Below are positions 47,241-54,927 of a stretch of 64,000 bases of DNA, piece after piece (the first letter of the stretch is position 1; every line of letters begins with the position of its first letter). Location of the stretch: contig NZ_LPVF01000010.1 of assembly GCF_001517105.1 (NCBI RefSeq), positions 620,001 through 684,000 on the forward strand. The letters run 5' to 3'. The translations under genes and the position numbers were made by a program. This DNA is from Bacillus halotolerans. Its GTDB lineage: Bacteria > Bacillota > Bacilli > Bacillales > Bacillaceae. The notes beneath the pieces were generated by a model, which worked only from the letters and a program-made list of their open reading frames with translations, was not told the DNA's origin and made no database searches.

Positions 47241-48588
47241 ATCCGATAATCACTCTTTCCTTCGGATAATGGTAATTTGCTTCAATTTCTTTTCTGCCGA
47301 TCAGATAAAGGAAGGTCAATATTCCGATCCGCCCGATAAACATGACGATCATAATGACACATTTTCCTACGTTGCTCAAATCAGCGGTAATGCCAAGGGA
47401 CAGACCAGTCGTTCCAAAGGCCGAACATACCTCAAACAAAAGCTGCAGCAGAGAATGCTTTTCTGTCACTGTAAGGATCAGTGTCGCTCCAAAAACGAGC
47501 AAAATCGCCATCATTGTGACCACAAGAGACTTCATCAGATCTGCTGGGTGCAGCTCCCGTTTGAATACTTTTACTGCTTTATTGCCGCGGGCAAAATGAA
47601 ACAGCGCAAGCAGATTCAAGGCAAAAGTTGTTGTCCTTATGCCTCCTCCGACTGAGCTTGGTGACGCACCGATAAACATCAGCGCGCACATAAAAAACAA
47701 CGTGGGATCCGACAGCTGGCTGATATCAATTGTTGCAAGCCCGCCGCTTCGGGTAGCTGTTGATTGAAACAAGGATAGAAACAAAATATCATGCCATGCC
47801 TTTCCTGCAAACGAGTGGCTTGCTTCCAGCGCATAGATGCCGATGGCGCCAAACACTACGAGTGAGCCAAACATAATGGTCGTGATTTTTGTAAAAAGCG
47901 TAAACGGATATCTCCGATGCTTTGAAAACAAGAAGTCCTTTACTTCGACAAGCACCGGAAAGCCGATCGCTCCGAAAATGATCAAAAGCATCGTAATAAA
48001 CTGCACAAAATAATCATGGCGGAATGGAACCATGGAATTTCCTGTTATATCAAACCCGCCATTTGTGGTTGCGCTGACACTTGCAAAAAACCCGTGTAAA
48101 TAAGCTTCCTGAAAGGAATCATAGTAGGTTAAAAAATAAGTGCCAAGTATGATTCCTCCAAAAAATTCAATCCACAATATAAGAAAAAGAACCTGCTTCA
48201 TTAAATTGACAATACCTGAAAACTGGGATTGATTTTGGTCTACCATAATCAATTTCCGTTCTTTAAGGCCGATTCTTTTTCCCATGATCAGCCAAATAAA
48301 CGTTCCGAGCGTCATAATCCCGATTCCGCCAAATTGCAGAACAAATGCCAAAATAAAAATGCCTGTAGTGCTGAATGTATCAGCTGTATCCACAACTGTC
48401 AGCCCCGTGACGCTGACTGAACTGACAGCCGTAAAAAGCGCGTCAATAAAAGTCCAATCCGCTCCCTGCTTATGGGCAGCCGGCAGGCTCAGCAATATCA
48501 GGGCCACAGTTACTGCGAGAAAGTAATATAATGCAATCAGCTGGGCCGGAGATAATGCCTGTATCAATTTTCCAAGCTTTAATCTCAT
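47239..48588 (-). CDS. ktrD: Potassium uptake channel subunit KtrD
   Basis: A 449-residue membrane protein of the Trk/Ktr/HKT family with four M1-P-M2 repeats. Selectivity-filter glycines appear in VSVTGLTVVDT, ATTNGGFDITG, TATRSGGLATID and AFGTTGLSLGI. It pairs with the cytoplasmic RCK subunit KtrC (encoded elsewhere) for low-affinity K+ uptake and osmotic adaptation. Confidence 0.95.
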   Translation of the reverse strand: MRLKLGKLIQALSPAQLIALYYFLAVTVALILLSLPAAHKQGADWTFIDALFTAVSSVSVTGLTVVDTADTFSTTGIFILAFVLQFGGIGIMTLGTFIWLIMGKRIGLKERKLIMVDQNQSQFSGIVNLMKQVLFLILWIEFFGGIILGTYFLTYYDSFQEAYLHGFFASVSATTNGGFDITGNSMVPFRHDYFVQFITMLLIIFGAIGFPVLVEVKDFLFSKHRRYPFTLFTKITTIMFGSLVVFGAIGIYALEASHSFAGKAWHDILFLSLFQSTATRSGGLATIDISQLSDPTLFFMCALMFIGASPSSVGGGIRTTTFALNLLALFHFARGNKAVKVFKRELHPADLMKSLVVTMMAILLVFGATLILTVTEKHSLLQLLFEVCSAFGTTGLSLGITADLSNVGKCVIMIVMFIGRIGILTFLYLIGRKEIEANYHYPKERVIIG

Positions 48589-48716
48589 GTGAAATCCTTC
48601 TGCCTCTCTTTTAAAGTACGGTAATTATTCTAAAGATATTAGATCCATTTTTAAAGGCTTTTGCGAAACATTTTCTTAACTTGCATATTTTTTTATTATT
48701 TTAGTCAAAGTGAAAC

Positions 48717-48748
48717 AGAAAAAAACCTCTGAGGGTTCTCAGAGGAAG
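48717..48748 (-). terminator. Terminator after htpX
   Basis: Minus strand CCTCTGAGAACCCTCAGAGG followed by seven T with one C. Confidence 0.88.
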
Positions 48749-48760
48749 GATGTTTTTATT

Positions 48761-49657
48761 TTATTTAGCTTCTAATCGTCTGATTCTTTCATCTAAATCA
48801 GGGTGAGTAGAGAAAAGCGATGACCGCTTCTTGCCATTAATCTTTAGTGTTTGGACAGCTGACTGATCTTCTTCCATGATGCGGGAAGAATAGCCCTTAA
48901 GCGTTCGAAGAGCATGAATCATCTTATCCTTGCCGGCAAGATCCGCTCCTCCCCGGTCAGCATGGAATTCACGGTGGCGTGAATACGCAAAAACAACGAG
49001 GCTTCCGAGAATTGAAAAGACAATCTGAAACACAATCATTGCGATAAAATGAACAATCGGAGCAAGATCTTCCTTAACAAAGCGGCTCGCGATCCATGCA
49101 GCGATCCGTGATAAAAAGACGACAAAGGTATTCACAATACCTTGTAAAAGCGTCATTGTCACCATATCACCATTTGCAATATGAGCGACCTCATGGGCAA
49201 GCACGCCTTCAACCGCAGCGTCATCCATTTGGTCAAGCAGGCCTGACGACACAGCGACAAGAGAGCGGCGTTTTGAAGGGCCGGTCGCAAACGCGTTCAC
49301 TTCGGATGAGCGGTAAATTCCGACCTCCGGCATCTTCGTTAAGCCGGCAGAGCGGCTTAATCTATAAACACGGTCAACCAATTGCTTCTCTTCATAGCTA
49401 AGTGTATGTTTCTCCGGATTCAGCACTCTGACGCCCATCATTGTTTTTGCCATCCATCTGGACATCGCAAGAGACATAAAGGAACCGACAAAACCGACGA
49501 CTAAACTGAATACAAGAAGCGCAATAGGATCTATACCGCCATCAGCTGTAAAGTACGTCCCAACTCCAGTGACAGAGCTTATGACAGATAAAACAATGCC
49601 GATCGTTGTAAGCACCAAAATATTCGTTAAAATAAACAGAAAAATTCTTTTCGCCAT
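48761..49657 (-). CDS. htpX: Membrane zinc metalloprotease HtpX
   Basis: A 298-residue M48 protease of the membrane. Two N-terminal transmembrane helices are followed by the zinc site [13 protein letters not shown] near 143-147 and two more helices; the third ligand Glu is in [13 protein letters not shown]. It degrades misfolded membrane proteins. ATG 49657 (MAKRIFLF) is preceded by GGAGGTTATT; 19 upstream codons are not used. Repressed by the adjacent YkrK and by Rok in B. subtilis. Confidence 0.95.
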   Translation of the reverse strand: MAKRIFLFILTNILVLTTIGIVLSVISSVTGVGTYFTADGGIDPIALLVFSLVVGFVGSFMSLAMSRWMAKTMMGVRVLNPEKHTLSYEEKQLVDRVYRLSRSAGLTKMPEVGIYRSSEVNAFATGPSKRRSLVAVSSGLLDQMDDAAVEGVLAHEVAHIANGDMVTMTLLQGIVNTFVVFLSRIAAWIASRFVKEDLAPIVHFIAMIVFQIVFSILGSLVVFAYSRHREFHADRGGADLAGKDKMIHALRTLKGYSSRIMEEDQSAVQTLKINGKKRSSLFSTHPDLDERIRRLEAK

Positions 49658-49828
49658 AATAACCTCCGTTATTTTTAAGATCAAATGAACCTGTATATTT
49701 AAATTATAAAACATCTGTTTGAAAATGCAAGGATTTAGACGTATGATGTTAATGTATTACTGACGCTTTAATAGTGCATTTATACATAGAGATTATATCC
49801 GCGTCAAATTGTCTTGAAGAGGTGAACA

Positions 49829-50530
49829 ATGAATATTTTTAAACTCACTCGAATGGAGATGGTACGGCTGCTCTATTCCCTTAAAGGCCTGGGAGACATG
49901 AGCCCGCTCGACATCCTCGTTAAATCGGCGAATATGTCAGCGGAAGAAGCTGCAAGCCATCTTCAAATTCCAGAATTTCTTACAAGATATGAACGAAAAA
50001 AACAGAAAAAAGAATACGGCCTTTCAACCAACGAAATCGTTGAGCTTGGCAATTTATGCGAGCTGACTTCGTTAAAGTCAACCGCGATTCAAAATTGGGT
50101 GAAACGCGATATCAAAGATCTCATTGGCCATCCTGAGCTGGGTAAAAAGTATTCAGTTGAACAGGCAGTGATTCTTTTAATTGTACGTGACCTAAAATCC
50201 ATTTATGACTTTGAACACATACGAGCTATCTTAAAAGTTGCTTTTAACACCATCTCAGACAGATCTGATGATGTCATCAGCCCGTTAGCGTACTATGAAA
50301 GCTGCGCGCATGTGCTGCATGCCATTTATCACCAAGATACTCCTCCCATGAAGGAATCAAATCTCCAGCAGATTGTCGAACAGGAAACAAACCTTCTTCG
50401 TCACCATTTTGAAGAGCTGAGTGGCACCCAATGGGTCAAAATCAGGCAGATTATTGCCATTACAGTTCTCTCCATTTTGACGTTCCATATTCAGGCGACC
50501 GCGAACAAAATGACCGCTGACATACTGTAA
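49829..50530 (+). CDS. ykrK: DUF1836-family regulator YkrK, repressor of htpX
   Basis: A 233-residue protein. The central segment LTSLKSTAIQNWVKRDIKDL followed by KKYSVEQAVILLIVRDLKSI fits a MerR-like winged helix of the DUF1836 group. A hydrophobic C-terminal stretch (IIAITVLSILTFHIQ) may associate with the membrane. Divergent from htpX with 171 bases between starts, matching its reported role as htpX repressor. Confidence 0.88.
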   Translation: MNIFKLTRMEMVRLLYSLKGLGDMSPLDILVKSANMSAEEAASHLQIPEFLTRYERKKQKKEYGLSTNEIVELGNLCELTSLKSTAIQNWVKRDIKDLIGHPELGKKYSVEQAVILLIVRDLKSIYDFEHIRAILKVAFNTISDRSDDVISPLAYYESCAHVLHAIYHQDTPPMKESNLQQIVEQETNLLRHHFEELSGTQWVKIRQIIAITVLSILTFHIQATANKMTADIL

Positions 50531-50537
50531 TCAGGAT

Positions 50538-50572
50538 GTACCCCCGGCAAATCGCCGGGGGGTTTCTTATTC
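50538..50572 (+). terminator. Terminator after ykrK
   Basis: ACCCCCGGCAAATCGCCGGGGGG followed by TTTCTTATT. Confidence 0.88.
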
Positions 50573-50664
50573 CCCCACAACAATTGCCAGCATAAATAAA
50601 CCCCGTACATTTCAAACTAAATACGCGTTAAGAATTTCTTAATAGAAAAAGGAGATGAAAAAAG

Positions 50665-50859
50665 ATGGCGAGCAGAAATAAACTCGTTGTTCCAGGGGTG
50701 GAGCAGGCACTAGACCAATTTAAACTTGAAGTGGCTCAAGAATTCGGTGTGAACCTTGGTTCTGATACAGTTTCACGCGCTAACGGCTCTATAGGCGGGG
50801 AAATGACAAAACGTCTGGTTCAGCAGGCACAATCACAGCTAAATGGCACAAATAAATAA
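50665..50859 (+). CDS. sspD: Alpha/beta-type small acid-soluble spore protein SspD
   Basis: A 64-residue DNA-protecting spore protein. It contains the GPR protease site ([10 protein letters not shown], cut after E) and the conserved second helix [15 protein letters not shown]. Minor alpha/beta-type SASP made in the forespore under SigG. Ribosome site AAAAGGAG. Convergent to rsgI with only 10 bases between stops. Confidence 0.97.
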   Translation: MASRNKLVVPGVEQALDQFKLEVAQEFGVNLGSDTVSRANGSIGGEMTKRLVQQAQSQLNGTNK

Positions 50860-50869
50860 ACTCAGGACT

Positions 50870-52003
50870 CTATTCGCCGGGGGCACTCGGCGAATCTTCT
50901 GTTTGAGCTGATTCATTATTACTGCTGTAGCCATTTGGATTACGGTGGTAAGAAGCATTATCCCGATTAGATGAGGAATGATCCTTTCCTTTTTCACCGT
51001 TATTCCAATTTTTGCGATTTTTGCTATTCTGGTCACCATTGTCTTCTTCATTTCCGTTATCTTGAGGAACTTGTGTAGGGGTTTGCTCAGTATCCCCATC
51101 TTTTTCAACTTTCGTGTTTTCATCCGATTCCTTTACATCTTTATTCTGTTCACTATCATCATTCTGCGTGTCAGTTGTATCTTCTTTCTGTGAATCTGTA
51201 TCATCCAGCTGTTCATTTTCTCCTTGTTTGCTGTCCTGATCGTCTGTCTGATCCGTGTTTTCTTCCTCGCTGCCGGTATTTTTTTGATCCTCTTCCCCGG
51301 ATTTTTGAGAATCTTCGTTTGGATCTTTCATGTTATTCTTTTCATTTGATTTTATGTAGCTGCCTGTTGATACGCCTTCCTTTTTTGCTTTTTCTCTCGT
51401 TTTCATATCTGTTTCGAGAGATTCCATGCGGTATGTCGTTTTATATTTTTCCGTTACATCATTAAGCTGTTTTTTTACTCCTGATTTATATGTATCGTCA
51501 TCCGTATTTTCATAAACAGTGGAAATCAATATTTCTTTCGATTCCTTTACATATCCATGCTCGCTGCAATCCGTAATAATATCGTCTATCACCTTTTTAA
51601 AATCAGTCTCCTCCCAATCATCGATGTCACTGATAACCTTCTTGCCGTCATCATTTAAGGGCGTCAGTTCGATCACTTCGTAATCGCTGTTTAACGCCAT
51701 TTCGAAGCTTGGATTGATATCTATTGTCATATACGCATAGGCCTTGTCATTAGAGAAAACGGGGAGGATAATAAAAATAAAAAGCATAATAGCAGTCATC
51801 GAAAAAATCCCCATTTTGAAAGGGCGCAGTCTTAAAACATCAAAAAAGCTGGCCCTTCTGCCCATGCGTGTCTCACTCGGAAGCATGATTTCTTCTCCGA
51901 TTTCATATGTTTGGCGATCATTTTTTGCTTTTAAAAATTGTCCGTCAGGGGTCAGCAACGTGACGAATTTTTTATTTTTCTCTACTATGATCCCTCTTCT
52001 CAT
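50870..52003 (-). CDS. rsgI: Membrane-bound anti-SigI factor RsgI
   Basis: A 377-residue protein. The cytoplasmic N-terminal domain (MRRGIIVEKNKKFVTLLTPD) binds SigI. One transmembrane helix (about 68-86, IFSMTAIMLFIFIILPVFS) leads to an extracellular domain starting AYMTIDINPSFEMALNSD, then a long acidic, repeat-like D/E/Q/N-rich tail (about 225-377), likely disordered and wall-spanning. Start overlaps the sigI stop by 4 bases. The last codons form an inverted repeat (ATTCGCCGGGGGCACTCGGC GAAT) that could act as terminator. Confidence 0.95.
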   Translation of the reverse strand: MRRGIIVEKNKKFVTLLTPDGQFLKAKNDRQTYEIGEEIMLPSETRMGRRASFFDVLRLRPFKMGIFSMTAIMLFIFIILPVFSNDKAYAYMTIDINPSFEMALNSDYEVIELTPLNDDGKKVISDIDDWEETDFKKVIDDIITDCSEHGYVKESKEILISTVYENTDDDTYKSGVKKQLNDVTEKYKTTYRMESLETDMKTREKAKKEGVSTGSYIKSNEKNNMKDPNEDSQKSGEEDQKNTGSEEENTDQTDDQDSKQGENEQLDDTDSQKEDTTDTQNDDSEQNKDVKESDENTKVEKDGDTEQTPTQVPQDNGNEEDNGDQNSKNRKNWNNGEKGKDHSSSNRDNASYHRNPNGYSSNNESAQTEDSPSAPGE

Positions 52004-52755
52004 GAGTGCAGCACCCCTTTAAGATAATCTTTTAAATAAATATAATCACCGGTAATGATAATGCACATTGCAATGATATATTTTCTGTTTCGCTCAATCG
52101 TTTTTCTGCTTACTGAAACGAGCTGTTCGAGCTGTTTAACAGGAAGCTGTTTCTTCGTATAAAGAATCGCAGCTAATTCTTCATGCTCGACAAGGGTGAG
52201 CGCCACCTTTATGGCGTTTTGCCTTGCGTCCGCATGCTTTGGAGAATGTTCAAGCAGCTCTTGAAATGAAAGACCGTAGTCTTTGAGCTGCTTTTGAAAG
52301 TACAGAATTTCCTCCCGCCTCTGTTCCTGTTCTATCTGGCGGCGGTATTCATCAATAGAAAGCTCGGCTTCAATCAGGCTTTGTGAGGATTCCTGATCGT
52401 CACCCTCCTGTAAATCCATATTAATATTTTGAGCGGTTCTTGCTTCTTTTCTAATGTAATCAATGACTTTTCTTTTTATAATAAGCTCTGCGAATGCGAG
52501 CAGCGAATTTCCTTTTTCAGGTGAGTACTTTTCAATAGCTTCGTTAAATGCAATCAGTCCGATGCTGAACTCATCGTCTTTTTCATCTATATATCGTTTA
52601 CAAACGGATGAAACCGTCTTTGCGATAAATGGCTTATATTGCTGTATCAACTCGTTTTGCAGATCTTTATTGCCTTTTTGTATGCTTTCAACAGATTTTT
52701 CAAGCGTTTGCTTCTTTTTTCCCAATTTAAACAAAAGGCTAAGCACTGGTTTCAC
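52000..52755 (-). CDS. sigI: Heat- and cell-wall-stress sigma factor SigI
   Basis: A 251-residue alternative sigma factor. Region 2 includes LIQQYKPFIAKTVSSVCKRY and DEFSIGLIAFNEAIEKYSPE; the C-terminal HTH is QLPVKQLEQLVSVSRKTIER. It activates genes for wall turnover (mreBH, lytE, gsiB, bcrC). GTG start with GGAGG 7 bases upstream. Autoregulated; the SigI promoter lies about 130 bases upstream. Confidence 0.96.
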   Translation of the reverse strand: MKPVLSLLFKLGKKKQTLEKSVESIQKGNKDLQNELIQQYKPFIAKTVSSVCKRYIDEKDDEFSIGLIAFNEAIEKYSPEKGNSLLAFAELIIKRKVIDYIRKEARTAQNINMDLQEGDDQESSQSLIEAELSIDEYRRQIEQEQRREEILYFQKQLKDYGLSFQELLEHSPKHADARQNAIKVALTLVEHEELAAILYTKKQLPVKQLEQLVSVSRKTIERNRKYIIAMCIIITGDYIYLKDYLKGVLHS

Positions 52756-52881
52756 CTCAGTTCCTCCCTATAACTACTCATTAATGATAGCTAATTTGAT
52801 AGGGAATCGCAAAGGAGAAAAAGAAATATTGATTTCCAATGTCTCAATTATGACAATCCATTCTCACGTACTATACAGGAT

Positions 52882-52910
52882 TTCGTGCCTTTAATGAGAA
52901 TTTTGGGGGT
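52882..52910 (-). promoter_or_regulatory. SigI-type promoter of sigI-rsgI
   Basis: Minus strand ACCCCC (52905-52910), 19 bases, CGAA (52882-52885), matching the reported SigI elements ACCCCC and CGAA; consistent with autoregulation. Confidence 0.65.
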
Positions 52911-52983
52911 TTTAAAAGAGGTTTTTGTAACAAAGCTGTTATAAAAATGTTATTTTATTTCGTCTGTGAAAACGCTTCAAACA

Positions 52984-53015
52984 TGAAAAGACTCTGCTTT
53001 TCAGCAGAGTCTTTA
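52984..53015 (-). terminator. Terminator after ykoY
   Basis: Minus strand AGACTCTGCTGAAAAGCAGA GTCT followed by TTTC. Confidence 0.82.
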
Positions 53016-53018
53016 TGA

Positions 53019-53813
53019 TTAAGCCCTTTCTTGGCTTCTGTCATTTTGTTCGTTTTGTGCGTCTTCCGCCTGTTTTTTTGAGCCTGACATAAACCAGCCG
53101 CAAACTGCGATCGCCGCTAAGACACCCCAGAAAATCAGCTTCCATGTCCCTGAGTGGATAAAGTGCGAGGACACTATAGCGATGTCATCATGTGCGAGTG
53201 TATATAAAGCAAGCTTTACCCCGACCCATCCGACAATAACAAATGCTGCTGTTTCTAGGCTTGGACGTTCCTTTAAAAGCTTAACAAACATCGATGCCGC
53301 AAACCGCATAATCACCAGTCCGATAATGCCTCCGGCCAAAATAACGAAGAATTGTCCTCCATCAAGTCCGCCGATCTTTGGAAGTGAAGTTCCCGGCAGC
53401 GTAACCGCCAGAGCGACGGCCGCTAAGATGGAATCAACAGCAAAAGCGATATCTGCCAGCTCAACCTTTAATACAGTCGGCCAAAACCCGCTTTGCTTCG
53501 TCACCTTATGATTGTCTTCTTTCTTAAATACATATCTTTTGAGCAAGTGGCTTGCTGCAATATACAGCAAGTAGATCGCGCCAATGGCTTGAACCTGCCA
53601 TACGTTCACCAAAAAGGAAATAGCGAATAAAGAGCCAAATCGCAGAACAAAGGCGCCTGCCAGCCCGTAAAACAATGCCTTCTTTCTTTGCTCCTCCGGC
53701 AGATGTTTTACCATAACCGCCATCACTAAAGCGTTATCGGCGGCTAAAATACCTTCCAGCCCGATCAAGACGAGAAGAACCCAACCATACTCCAATAATA
53801 ATGCTGCATCCAT
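53019..53813 (-). CDS. ykoY: TerC-family manganese exporter YkoY (MeeY)
   Basis: A 264-residue protein with seven transmembrane helices. TerC hallmarks are GLEGILAADNALVMAVMVKH near the start and VELADIAFAVDSILAAVALA in the middle, both with acidic residues in membrane helices. It exports Mn2+ and supplies it to secreted metalloenzymes. ATG 53813 (MDAALLLEY) with GGGAGGGT upstream; 29 in-frame codons further up include riboswitch sequence and are not coding. Controlled by the Mn2+ riboswitch in its leader. Confidence 0.94.
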   Translation of the reverse strand: MDAALLLEYGWVLLVLIGLEGILAADNALVMAVMVKHLPEEQRKKALFYGLAGAFVLRFGSLFAISFLVNVWQVQAIGAIYLLYIAASHLLKRYVFKKEDNHKVTKQSGFWPTVLKVELADIAFAVDSILAAVALAVTLPGTSLPKIGGLDGGQFFVILAGGIIGLVIMRFAASMFVKLLKERPSLETAAFVIVGWVGVKLALYTLAHDDIAIVSSHFIHSGTWKLIFWGVLAAIAVCGWFMSGSKKQAEDAQNEQNDRSQERA

Positions 53814-53879
53814 AAATGATACCCTCCCAAAAAAGTTGTTTTCTTTCTCTTCATCCGATCTTATGCCGGCCGGACATGC

Positions 53880-54022
53880 AAAAAAGACCTTTGCCGACAT
53901 AAGGCAAAGGTCTTGCTAGACATGAATTCAGGCATGCCAACAAAGCCGATGGATATTACTATCCATGAAATGACGACTTTGTTTCCGGAACATTCCGGAC
54001 GCTACTCCCCTTTGGGATTTCA
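53880..54022 (-). promoter_or_regulatory. yybP-ykoY manganese riboswitch with terminator
   Basis: Minus strand aptamer between about 54020 and 53920: CCCAAAGGGGAGTAGCGTCC, two hairpins, and GGCTTTGTTGGCATGCCTG, the conserved yybP-ykoY motif. Terminator AGACCTTTGCC...GGCAAAGGTCTTTTTT at 53880-53914. Mn2+ binding favours read-through. Confidence 0.95.
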
Positions 54023-54044
54023 AGAAATATCATATTATATGTCA

Positions 54045-54073
54045 ATGATATGCGGAGAGAGCTTATTTGTCAA
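54045..54073 (-). promoter_or_regulatory. SigA promoter of ykoY
   Basis: Minus strand TTGACA (54068-54073), 17-base spacer, TATCAT (54045-54050). The start would be about 54038, just upstream of the riboswitch. The TGA stop of ykoX (54070-54072) lies within TTGACA. Confidence 0.75.
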
Positions 54074-54702
54074 CGCTTATTTTTTAAAAAAACTGAAAAA
54101 TGTTCAGACTGAATTCGTTTTTTCCTCTTCTTTATCAGTAAATAAAGAACAAACAAGATCAAAATGGCGATCCCGATCGGAAGCATATATTGGTCTAGAA
54201 TAGAGCCAACGTCTTTCCAATTTTCTCCGAGCTTCACACCGAGATATACATAAACAAATGTGATCGGAAGCATGGCGATAAACGTGTAAAGAGAAAACAC
54301 CCAGACATTCATTTTTGCGATGCCGCATGGTATGGAAATCAGTGTGCGGATCCCCGGCAGGAAGCGGCCGCTGAAAGCGACAAAACCGCCATGTTTTTTA
54401 AAAAATTCATCCGATTTGTCAAGAGCCTCAGGCTTTATAAAGAGGTACTTTCCGAAACGTTCAAGAAACGGCCTGCCTCCATAACGCCCGATCCAATACA
54501 GGGTGAGCGGACCGGCGACTCCTCCTAATGATCCTGCCAGAACAGCGCCGGCAAGCGTCATGTCACCTTTCGATACCCAATACCCAGCAAGCGGAAGGAC
54601 AATTTCGGCCGGAATAAATTCAATACAGAGCGCCAGAAAAATTCCGAAATAAGATAAGCTTTTAAATGCTTCTATCCAGGACATAACCAATTCTTCGATC
54701 AT
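54070..54702 (-). CDS. ykoX: DedA-family membrane protein YkoX
   Basis: About 210 residues with four or five membrane segments. Family motifs are EFIPAEIVLPLAGYW near residue 25, GSLGGVAGPLTLYWIGRYGG, and FSGRFLPGIRTLISIPCGIA, the conserved R-x-x-P-x-x-R of DedA proteins. Relatives move undecaprenyl phosphate or phosphatidylethanolamine across the membrane; this one is uncharacterised. ATG 54702 (MIEELVMSW) follows GGGAAGTGAAG; an ATG 12 codons upstream is an alternative. Confidence 0.88.
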   Translation of the reverse strand: MIEELVMSWIEAFKSLSYFGIFLALCIEFIPAEIVLPLAGYWVSKGDMTLAGAVLAGSLGGVAGPLTLYWIGRYGGRPFLERFGKYLFIKPEALDKSDEFFKKHGGFVAFSGRFLPGIRTLISIPCGIAKMNVWVFSLYTFIAMLPITFVYVYLGVKLGENWKDVGSILDQYMLPIGIAILILFVLYLLIKKRKKRIQSEHFSVFLKNKR

Positions 54703-54927
54703 CTTCACTTCCCTTTTCCCTGATCTATGTATACACATTTTTGTTTTTCACTCAAAACATCAAAATGATTTTAACATATTTTTGACGGTCAGCAGAACTA
54801 AAAACAGAGAATCTTCATTTCAAGCGGTTTTCTGACAATTTCTCCAGGCATATAGACTGAAATTCTTTAGCTGACAGCCGATATTAAGGAGAGTCAACAA
54901 GACTGGAACACACGGGGGAACCTCCAT

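Noticed and set aside
51100..51360. Low-complexity repeats in rsgI suggesting a tandem repeat array
   Set aside because: They are the D/E/Q-rich disordered tail of RsgI without a regular repeat unit.
52966..52983. Possible CcpA (cre) site TGAAAACGCTTCAA
   Set aside because: Fails the conserved CA at the 3-prime end of the cre consensus and lies between ykoY and sigI without a target promoter.
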